Shown here: in pieces, positions 1-4,977 of the stretch
Position numbering within the stretch: the stretch's first letter is position 1
Layout: every line of letters starts with the position of its first letter
Assembly (NCBI GenBank): GCA_030594725.1
Contig: JAUVEQ010000047.1
Coordinates: forward strand, 1 to 11,663
Length of the DNA stretch: 11,663 nucleotides
Direction of reading: 5' to 3'
Source: Methanobacteriota archaeon
Lineage (GTDB): Archaea > Thermoplasmatota > DTKX01 > GCA-020343715
Notes under the pieces: model-generated
Seen by the model: only the letters and a program-made list of their open reading frames with translations
What the model was told of the DNA's origin: nothing
Database searches by the model: none
Position numbers and translations under genes: made by a program

Positions 1-518
1 GGCTTCACCGTCTCCCTCAGCACCATGAGGAAGGAAACGGTCAGCAATGCCGGCCCGATCCAGTCCCTCAAGGCGTGGACAAGGTCGACCGGCGGCCCCA
101 TGATAGCGTGGACCGGGACCACCAGGGCAACGGCGATCACAAGGGCGGCGAGGGAGCTGATCACCGATACCCGTAGGGCCTCGTTCCCCCTGCCCGCCTT
201 CACCATGCGATGCCCGGGGAGGACAGAGAGCGCCGTCCCTCCCTCCGGGACCGCGAAGTAGATCGAGGGCACTATGTTGGAGATGGTGTGGGCCACCGCA
301 CACGCCACCACGGCCGACGAGGCGACCAGTTCCCAGCCTGCCGTCCCCGGGCCTCCTCCACCAGCAGCTGCGATGGCCAGGATCAGGCCGGGTCTGCTGC
401 CGACCGCTGATGCCACGTTGTTCGAGTGAAGGCCCGGTACCAGACCGGTGGCGCATCCCAGGACCGCTCCCAGCAGGGATGCCACCAGGACAGCGAGAAC
501 CGGTATCTCCTCTACCAT
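1..518 (-). CDS. TctA-family (COG1784/DUF112-like) membrane transporter, N-terminal part, truncated by window edge
   Basis: The minus strand reads open from ATG at 516-518 to the left edge, giving 172 codons with no stop, so only the N-terminal part is present. Residues 6-38 form a hydrophobic segment containing the motif GLVPGLHSNNVA (25-36). Residues 78-116 contain SNIVPSIYFAVPEGG and TALSVLPGHR followed by a glycine-rich KAGRGNEALR stretch. These are the conserved blocks of the archaeal branch of the TctA (tripartite tricarboxylate transporter large permease-like) family. Further hydrophobic segments lie near 44-76, 118-138 and 155-168. Family members are multi-pass membrane proteins of roughly 400 residues, so more than half is missing. 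The substrate is unknown, and archaeal members often lack the TctB/TctC partners. The start is supported by the family N-terminus and by a TATA-like TTTATC about 27 bases upstream, which implies a leaderless mRNA. It is divergent from the gene at 632. Confidence 0.82.
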   Translation of the reverse strand, partial: MVEEIPVLAVLVASLLGAVLGCATGLVPGLHSNNVASAVGSRPGLILAIAAAGGGGPGTAGWELVASSAVVACAVAHTISNIVPSIYFAVPEGGTALSVLPGHRMVKAGRGNEALRVSVISSLAALVIAVALVVPVHAIMGPPVDLVHALRDWIGPALLTVSFLMVLRETVK

Positions 519-542
519 CGACCTTCGGACGACCGAGGGCCA

Positions 543-548
543 GATAAA
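543..548 (-). promoter_or_regulatory. Probable TATA box of the TctA-family gene
   Basis: On the minus strand TTTATC is centred about 27 bases before the ATG at 518. This is the normal archaeal TATA-to-start-site distance, so transcription would begin at or next to the start codon (leaderless). No Shine-Dalgarno sequence precedes the ATG, which fits. Confidence 0.45.
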
Positions 549-593
549 GGGCCCTTGATAACCATCCGGGATAATCCCCCCATCCGCAAGGGA

Positions 594-600
594 GAAATAG
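594..600 (+). promoter_or_regulatory. Possible TATA box of the zinc-ribbon gene at 632
   Basis: GAAATAG lies about 35 bases before the ATG at 632. It would place the transcript start around 623 with a leader of under ten bases. There is no Shine-Dalgarno sequence before the ATG. The element overlaps the inverted repeat at 596-614, so a bound repressor would occlude it. The box itself is a weak match. Confidence 0.35.
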
Positions 601-614
601 GCCCTTCGCCTATT
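596..614. repeat. Perfect 7-bp inverted repeat in a divergent promoter region (possible operator)
   Basis: AATAGGC (596-602) and GCCTATT (608-614) are exact reverse complements separated by five bases. The repeat lies between two divergent genes and overlaps the probable core promoter of the plus-strand gene. This geometry suits a dimeric regulator site; a small RNA hairpin is the alternative. No regulator can be assigned. Confidence 0.45.
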
Positions 615-631
615 CCACACGGGGTCCCGAT

Positions 632-823
632 ATGAGCGATTACCCGAAGTGTGACATGTGCAAAGAGGGTCGACTGGTCCCCTTCTTCTTGGCGGACGGC
701 CGGAACGCGTACGCCTGCACCGGATGCAAGACCGTATTCTACCTGAAGGTCCCAGCCGGCAGCGAGGAGAACCCCGAGAGCTGGAAGGCCCAGTACACCC
801 TCGAAGATGACTTCAACCTCTAG
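632..823 (+). CDS. Small zinc-ribbon protein (63 aa), function unknown
   Basis: This 63-residue protein has two cysteine pairs, CDMC at 7-10 and CTGC at 29-32, separated by 18 residues. That is a typical single zinc ribbon taking up the first half of the chain. The rest (38-63) is acidic and ends LEDDFNL with no membrane segment, so the protein is probably cytoplasmic. Codons strongly prefer G or C in the third position, as in neighbouring genes, and no ORF on the other strand has recognisable features. Ribbons of this size in archaea may bind nucleic acid or act as accessory subunits, but nothing here shows which. It is divergent from the TctA-family gene and shares a 113-base control region that contains an inverted repeat. 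I do not recognise a specific family. Confidence 0.75.
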   Translation: MSDYPKCDMCKEGRLVPFFLADGRNAYACTGCKTVFYLKVPAGSEENPESWKAQYTLEDDFNL

Positions 824-982
824 GGCCGAAGTCCCGGTGCCCGAGGCTCGTCTACGATCCAGCAGGTCCGCTCGGATAGGACGTGTACCTTCCCAAGAGC
901 CGCGGGTCCGTGGGGACGCCAGCTATGGACCTTCTTGCCGTCGTCCATACAGATGCCTGCTCACAGAATATGATTGCTGACA

Positions 983-1016
983 TGCCGCGGGGGTGACCGC
1001 CAGGAGGCGGCCGGCA
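983..1016 (+). other. Potential stem-loop in the 824-1085 intergenic region
   Basis: TGCCG (983-987) can pair with CGGCA (1012-1016). Inside this, CCGCC (997-1001) pairs with GGCGG (1006-1010) around an AGGA loop, leaving a nine-base bulge on the 5' side. No T-run follows, so it is not a simple terminator. The remainder of this 262-base gap holds a TATA box and nothing else I can identify; no tRNA or C/D-box pattern was found. Confidence 0.3.
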
Positions 1017-1045
1017 ACGTATCAGGGCACGCCTTGAGAGGATTG

Positions 1046-1054
1046 TATAAAATA
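1046..1054 (+). promoter_or_regulatory. TATA box of the four-Cys protein gene at 1086
   Basis: TATAAAATA stands out in a GC-rich region. Its centre is about 36 bases before the ATG at 1086, which predicts a start site near 1076 and a leader of about ten bases. A second AT-rich stretch, CATATA at 1065-1070, is too close to the ATG to serve it. Confidence 0.65.
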
Positions 1055-1085
1055 GGGGTGAGCACATATATTCGAGCTGTATCCC

Positions 1086-1358
1086 ATGTTCGATCCCGTC
1101 ACCGATGAGGCGCTCCGCATAAGGCGGCGAGGCCCCCCGGCCGTCGTGAGGACGGTCGACCCCGCGTCCCGCACGAGCCTGATCTGCAGCGTGTGCTCTC
1201 GAGAGATCCGTCCCGAGGAGAAGGTGTTCTGGGTCGGCGAGGAGGTACACTGCTTCCAGTGCCACAGCATGCTCGAGTTCGAGCTAGAGAAGGAGCGCAC
1301 GGCCGACTCCGAGGTTCGTGATAAGGGGACCCGCTGGGACGGCGAGAGTGGAGAATGA
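1086..1358 (+). CDS. Small four-cysteine zinc-binding protein (90 aa), function unknown
   Basis: The core is CSVC at 34-37 and CFQC at 56-59, flanked by His55 and His60, a likely zinc ribbon or knuckle with 18 residues between the pairs. The intervening segment (REIRPEEKVFWVGEEVHC) resembles short treble-clef or LIM-like fingers, in which a cysteine pair is followed by a strand and a second pair. The N-terminus (11-22) is basic, and the C-terminus (62-90) is charged and probably helical or disordered. No membrane segment is present, so it should be cytoplasmic. The frame is chosen over three overlapping minus-strand ORFs because of the cysteine pairs, the G/C-rich third positions and the good TATA box about 36 bases upstream. 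It ends 17 bases before the convergent Nudix gene. I cannot name a family. Confidence 0.7.
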   Translation: MFDPVTDEALRIRRRGPPAVVRTVDPASRTSLICSVCSREIRPEEKVFWVGEEVHCFQCHSMLEFELEKERTADSEVRDKGTRWDGESGE

Positions 1359-1375
1359 GCCACCAGCCGTTCCGG

Positions 1376-1912
1376 TCATCCATCTTCTGGAAGACACAGG
1401 CAGTCAGGGAACTCCTCGATGCCATCCTTGAGGTCGCCCACCATGCCCGAGAGGCGGATGAGACGCCAGGTGTCGGTGTGGATCTCCTCGCGCCGCTCCT
1501 CCAGGTCCTCGGCCGAGAACCAGGCAGCCTCGCCCACGTCGTCGTCGGGATGCAGCCCCTCGTCCTCTGCGAAGGCCCAGTGCACGTGGTAGATCACGTG
1601 GAGGGCCACGTTGCCATCCCCATCCCTGACGACGCGGTCGTGGGGAGGGATGGGATGCCCGACGCGGATGTCTAGGCCGGTCTCCTCCTTGACCTCGCGG
1701 GCGGCGGCCTCCGCCAGCCTCTCTCCGCGCTCCACTCTGCCCCCGGGGAATATCCACTTGCCCCTCCAGAAGTCACCAACGATGTCCACGTGGCGGACCA
1801 TGAGGACGTGCCGCCTGTCGGGGGACACCACGATGGCCCCGGAGCCTATGAGGATGCCCTTGCGCTGCAGGATGGGATCTGTCATCGGCCCTGGAAAGGT
1901 CCCGGGGTCCAT
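1376..1912 (-). CDS. Nudix hydrolase (178 aa)
   Basis: A complete Nudix box occupies residues 58-80: G58, E64, R72, E73, E76, E77, G79 and L80 fit the G-x5-E-x7-R-E-U-x-E-E-x-G-U pattern exactly, with E76/E77 as the metal-binding pair. It is preceded by WIFPGGRV, the usual strand entering the box. Nudix enzymes cleave nucleoside diphosphates linked to another group; the substrate is not evident. A DDDVGEAAWFSAEDLEE segment (122-139) is the common C-terminal Nudix motif where substrate loops lie. No signal peptide is present. The ATG at 1912 lies 16 bases after the stop of the ABC permease, making it the last gene of the tetR operon; Met10 (1885) is an alternative start, and neither has a clear Shine-Dalgarno sequence. 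A role tied to the exporter is only suggested by position. Confidence 0.92.
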   Translation of the reverse strand: MDPGTFPGPMTDPILQRKGILIGSGAIVVSPDRRHVLMVRHVDIVGDFWRGKWIFPGGRVERGERLAEAAAREVKEETGLDIRVGHPIPPHDRVVRDGDGNVALHVIYHVHWAFAEDEGLHPDDDVGEAAWFSAEDLEERREEIHTDTWRLIRLSGMVGDLKDGIEEFPDCLCLPEDG

Positions 1913-1928
1913 GAATGTTGTCCCGGCC

Positions 1929-3074
1929 CTACGTGGGCAGCTCCTTGCGGTCGAAGAGGTACATTGCGACGGCCATCAGCACCGCGAACAACCCGATGAG
2001 GATGGCCATATCACCCCATGCGTCCCACTCGCCGAATATGAAGTCGGCGAAGTTGTAGTAGCCGTACGGGGTCACGGTTCCCAGCCACTCCCAGTCGGGA
2101 GTGATGAAGGATGCGAAGTTGAGGATGTAGGCCAGCAGGACCAGCACGAAGGAGGCTCCCATGGCCACCTTCACCTCGTTGAACACTACTGACAGGACGG
2201 CGCTCCACGCGATGATCACCAGCATGAGCGGAAAGCCGCCCACGAAGGTGGATACCACGTCCCAGGCCGGGATGCTATCGTCGATGCCCCTTATGGCAAA
2301 CATCATCACCAGGCCTATCGCCAAGAGGGCCAGGAAGCTCATGACAGCCACCGCCAGCGTCCGCTCGCTCAGGAACCTCCTTCGGGTGACGGGCATCGAG
2401 AGGATAAGGTCCATGCTCTTCCGCTCCACGTCCCGGGCCACGACTCCCACTGCCAGGAACGCGATGTAGACGGCGGTGACGACGCCGAAGTAGCTGCCTA
2501 CCTCGAACACCACGAATCCCCGGACATCGTTGAAGTCTACCACGCGACCTCCGCCGAAACCCGCGAAGGTCGGGTCGGACATCATATCGTTGAAGGCGTT
2601 TTCACCCTTGAGGCCAACATCCACAACGATGCCAGTGGACGTCACGTTCCCGTTGGCCATGTGGATGAGGGTCATGTACGAGACGGTGATGTTGTCGACC
2701 ACAGGAACTTGGAGGAAGGTACTCCGGCCCTGGTAGGCCATCATGTCCGACATGTTGCCCGAGCCGTTACCGATCCAACCGATGAGGTTACCCAGGTTGA
2801 AACCGGTCTCGGAACGGAGGACAGTGTAATTCACGGCGCCCTCCACGGGGTCCCAGGAGAGGTTGGCAATCCCGGCGGCCTCGTCCTCCCAGCTCATCTC
2901 GATACCCTCGGCCTTCGGCAGTTCCCTTTGTACGGATTCCATGAAGCTGGGGTATGCGGCGGTCGCGCCTCCGTAGATGAGGATCATGACTATCAGGAAA
3001 ACGACGTATCCCTTCCACGATTCGCGGATGGTCATCCAGAAGATATGCAGGCCGGTGAGGTCGCCCAACCTCAT
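1929..3074 (-). CDS. ABC-2 type exporter permease with large FN3-like external loop (381 aa)
   Basis: This is the membrane subunit paired with the ATPase at 3074-4030. Predicted membrane segments lie near 22-42, 194-214, 240-262, 274-298, 303-325 and 355-374, the usual six of the ABC-2 family. RDVERKSMDLILSMPVTRRRFLSERTLA (214-241) is the typical cytoplasmic coupling stretch after the second helix. Between the first two helices is an external loop of about 150 residues. Residues 58-155 resemble a fibronectin type III domain (LSWDPVEGAVNYTVLRSE, then VPVVDNITVSYM). All six N-x-S/T sequons of the protein (N71, N82, N103, N107, N128, N143) are in this loop and none is elsewhere, which supports the topology. 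The start codon overlaps the ATPase stop by one base (TGATG), implying translational coupling. The exported substrate is unknown; with a TetR regulator, drug or lipid export is plausible. Confidence 0.9.
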   Translation of the reverse strand: MRLGDLTGLHIFWMTIRESWKGYVVFLIVMILIYGGATAAYPSFMESVQRELPKAEGIEMSWEDEAAGIANLSWDPVEGAVNYTVLRSETGFNLGNLIGWIGNGSGNMSDMMAYQGRSTFLQVPVVDNITVSYMTLIHMANGNVTSTGIVVDVGLKGENAFNDMMSDPTFAGFGGGRVVDFNDVRGFVVFEVGSYFGVVTAVYIAFLAVGVVARDVERKSMDLILSMPVTRRRFLSERTLAVAVMSFLALLAIGLVMMFAIRGIDDSIPAWDVVSTFVGGFPLMLVIIAWSAVLSVVFNEVKVAMGASFVLVLLAYILNFASFITPDWEWLGTVTPYGYYNFADFIFGEWDAWGDMAILIGLFAVLMAVAMYLFDRKELPT

Positions 3075-4030
3075 CAGGCATCACCTCCCGGGTCATCGGT
3101 GTGGTTGTAGAGCTCTAGAAAGAGCTCCTCCAGGGAGTACGTCTCTACCGTCATTGACTGCACGCTGTGGGCCGCGACACGCTTGACGACCTCGTCGATG
3201 TCCCCGCGTACCTTCATGGTGTAGGTCCTGCCGTCGCCCTTCAGGTCCTCGATGCTTGGGAGCTCCAGCTCCTCTCTCGGCACGTGTTCGTTGAATGTCA
3301 CCGAGAGCACCTTTCCCACCTTCTCCTTCAGGACATCGATGCGCTCCACCAGGATCAGCTTGCCCTCGCTGATGATCGCCACCCTGTCGCAGATATGCTC
3401 GACCTCGGCCAGCACGTGGGATGACAGGAACACCGTACGTCCGTTCTCCTTCTCCTCGGAGATCATCTTGTAGAACTTCTGCTGGATCAGAGGGTCCAGG
3501 CCGGACGTGGGCTCGTCCAGGATCACCAGCTCGGGGTCATGCATGAATGCCTGGATCAGGCCCACCTTCTGCCGGTTGCCCTTTGACATCTCCCGGATCT
3601 TCCTGTCCAGCTCCAGGTCGAAGTACTCGGCCAGCTCCAGCATTCGCTTCTCGTTCTCAGGGACCCCTCGGACGTCAAGGAGGTACAGCAGGAACTCCCG
3701 CACCTTCAGGCCCTCGTACAGACCGAACTCGCCGGGGAGGTATCCGATACGCTGGCGGATCACCTTGGTATCGTCGTGGGAGTCCAAGCCCAGTACCTTC
3801 ACATCACCATCGGTCCGGCGGATGAAGTCCAGCATCGTCCGAATGGCGGTGGTCTTCCCCGCCCCGTTGGGGCCCAGGAACCCGAAGACCTCGCCCTTGT
3901 TGACGACGAGGTCGATGCCTCTGACGGCCTCCACGTCGCCGTAGTGCTTGACGAAGTTCCGAAGTTCGATCACGGGCTCGGCGGCCTGTGTCCTCTTGGA
4001 CGTCGCCGTCGCGTCAGCACCTGCGTCCAT
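3074..4030 (-). CDS. ABC exporter ATP-binding subunit (ABC-2 / CcmA-type, 318 aa)
   Basis: The ATPase domain spans about 20-225. Walker A is GPNGAGKT (53-60), the signature is MSKGNRQKVG (148-157), Walker B is LVILDE (168-173, catalytic E173), the D-loop is SGLDP and the switch histidine is H205. The Q-loop position reads YLPGEFGLYEG (97-107), where the usual glutamine is replaced. That variant and the SKGN signature are both common in ATPases of TetR-linked ABC-2 exporters, so this is not a defect. A C-terminal extension (226-318) has the beta-rich, acidic character of the regulatory tail in this class. The subunit acts at the inner face of the membrane, hydrolysing ATP to drive the permease encoded next. 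Its ATG abuts the TetR stop (TGA then ATG), and its own TGA shares one base with the permease ATG. The first 18 residues are a variable tail, so a later start cannot be excluded. Confidence 0.95.
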   Translation of the reverse strand: MDAGADATATSKRTQAAEPVIELRNFVKHYGDVEAVRGIDLVVNKGEVFGFLGPNGAGKTTAIRTMLDFIRRTDGDVKVLGLDSHDDTKVIRQRIGYLPGEFGLYEGLKVREFLLYLLDVRGVPENEKRMLELAEYFDLELDRKIREMSKGNRQKVGLIQAFMHDPELVILDEPTSGLDPLIQQKFYKMISEEKENGRTVFLSSHVLAEVEHICDRVAIISEGKLILVERIDVLKEKVGKVLSVTFNEHVPREELELPSIEDLKGDGRTYTMKVRGDIDEVVKRVAAHSVQSMTVETYSLEELFLELYNHTDDPGGDA

Positions 4031-4729
4031 TCAACCATCTCCTCCATCTTGCGTGATGTCGTTACTCTCTTCGAACTTTTCAGCCGCCTCGGCGAACTTC
4101 CTCAGATCGTCCTCGTGCTCGGCCAGGAGGCTCATGAAGGTACCCTTCTCGGCACCCAGGACACGCTCCCACATGTCAAGGGTCATGATGTACGAACGGA
4201 TCAATGCTTCAGCGTCGCCCAGGTCGGCTCGGATCTGACCCTGGGCGCCCCGGATGAGGAACTCCGCGGCCTCCTCCGGATACTCCGTGTCGAAGAAGCC
4301 CTCCTTGACGCCCCCTGCGATTATCTCGCCCAGGATGGGAGCAAGGACCTCTATGCCCTTCTCAGTGAGCTGTTGTACCAGAGGTGAGTGGGGCTCCTTC
4401 ATGACAAGCTCCACGAGGTACGTCTGCTGGAGCTTCACCTCTCCCCTCTCTTTGGAGTAAAGCATGAGCTTCTCCAGGGCGTTCAGGTCCTCCCTGTCCC
4501 GGATGACCATGAAATCATCGACAGCACCCTCCCAGAGGTGATCGACCATCTGGCTCACCAGGTCCTCCTTGGTCTTGAAGTAGTAGTAGAACAGGCCCTT
4601 GGCCACGCCCATCTCCTTGCAGATGTCGTCGACCGAGGTGTTGTAATATCCATGCTCGATGAACAGTTTCTGGGCCGAGAGGAGGAACTCGACGCGTCTC
4701 TCCTCCGGCTTCTTCACCGTCCTGGCCAT
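4031..4729 (-). CDS. TetR/AcrR-family transcriptional regulator (232 aa)
   Basis: Residues 8-58 form the TetR DNA-binding domain: a first helix (RRVEFLLSAQKLFIEHGYYNT), then the helix-turn-helix with SVDDICKEMGVAKGLFYYYF, which includes the diagnostic GLFYYYFKTKEDL block. The C-terminal 170 residues are helical and would form the ligand-binding and dimer interface. The regulator probably represses its own operon, because a 25-bp palindrome of TetR type lies 33 bases before the chosen start. I chose ATG 4729 because GGTGG (4737-4741) lies seven bases upstream. The ATG at 4735 (two codons longer) is possible but is only one base from that GGTGG. The gene abuts the ABC ATPase, and a TetR-ABC-2 arrangement generally indicates efflux of a toxic compound that also acts as inducer. 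The inducer cannot be read from sequence. Confidence 0.93.
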   Translation of the reverse strand: MARTVKKPEERRVEFLLSAQKLFIEHGYYNTSVDDICKEMGVAKGLFYYYFKTKEDLVSQMVDHLWEGAVDDFMVIRDREDLNALEKLMLYSKERGEVKLQQTYLVELVMKEPHSPLVQQLTEKGIEVLAPILGEIIAGGVKEGFFDTEYPEEAAEFLIRGAQGQIRADLGDAEALIRSYIMTLDMWERVLGAEKGTFMSLLAEHEDDLRKFAEAAEKFEESNDITQDGGDG

Positions 4730-4762
4730 TTGCATTCCACCGCGATCTCCGTGTGTCTGCCG

Positions 4763-4787
4763 TTATTGACTGACCGTCAGTCAGTAA
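4763..4787. promoter_or_regulatory. 25-bp TetR-type operator palindrome
   Basis: The left arm TTATTGACTGAC (4763-4774) and right arm GTCAGTCAGTAA (4776-4787) are inverted around C4775, with one mismatched pair out of twelve. The inner TGAC/GTCA core repeats the TGAC unit, as in many TetR-family sites. It lies just upstream of the tetR start and just downstream of the AT-rich minus-strand promoter elements, so bound repressor would cover the transcription start. Confidence 0.8.
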
Positions 4788-4788
4788 T

Positions 4789-4804
4789 GCTTAATTGGTA
4801 TATC
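4789..4804 (-). promoter_or_regulatory. Probable core promoter of the tetR-ABC-Nudix operon
   Basis: On the minus strand GATATACC (4804-4797) is followed by AATTAAGC (4796-4789). Either as TATA box would start transcription at about 4766-4774, inside the operator palindrome, leaving a leader of roughly 40 bases. The overlap of start site and operator fits autorepression. The same AT-rich patch could also serve the plus strand. Confidence 0.5.
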
Positions 4805-4916
4805 AATGTTGCGAGATCGTTCGCCCCGGCACAACTCGTGCTCCCACAGTCCACCCGGGGATGGGTTACGGGGTAGGTCCCCGTGGGTCCACTGTCAAAT
4901 CCAATCAAACGGAATG

Positions 4917-4926
4917 CTTATTTATG
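4917..4926 (+). promoter_or_regulatory. Probable TATA box of the propeller gene
   Basis: CTTATTTATG is the most AT-rich stretch between the tetR operator and the propeller start. It would begin transcription near 4948, giving a leader of about 30 bases that includes GGAGA at 4966-4970, seven bases before the ATG at 4978. The rest of 4788-4977 shows only weak inverted repeats. Confidence 0.45.
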
Positions 4927-4977
4927 CCCCATGGCCTTATCATAGTCGTAGGCAGTTTTCTCGCTGGAGACCAGAGG

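Noticed and set aside
824..1085. Possible tRNA or C/D-box guide RNA in the intergenic gap near other RNA-modification genes
   Set aside because: No T-loop GGTTCGA-type sequence was found, and no C box (RTGATGA) properly paired with a D box (CTGA). ATGATTG at 970-976 is a poor match and too close to the following CTGA.
852..1425. Three overlapping minus-strand ORFs around the four-Cys gene
   Set aside because: Their composition is Arg/Ser/Pro-rich as in shadow frames. The plus-strand gene has paired cysteines and a good TATA box.
3366..3372. Loss of the canonical Q-loop glutamine in the exporter ATPase as a sign of inactivity
   Set aside because: The YLPGE form (residues 97-101) and the SKGN signature are common in active ATPases of ABC-2 exporters, and the Walker A, Walker B and H-loop residues are intact.
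3776..4876. Two long plus-strand ORFs (203 and 162 codons) opposite the ABC ATPase and tetR
   Set aside because: They are antisense shadows of genes with complete Walker and helix-turn-helix motifs and have no recognisable features of their own.
4795..4977. 61-codon N-terminal extension of the propeller ORF, including a hydrophobic LIIVVGSFLAG stretch that might look like a signal sequence
   Set aside because: The extension runs through the promoter region, has no domain content, and is bypassed by a TATA box at 4917 and GGAGA before ATG 4978.
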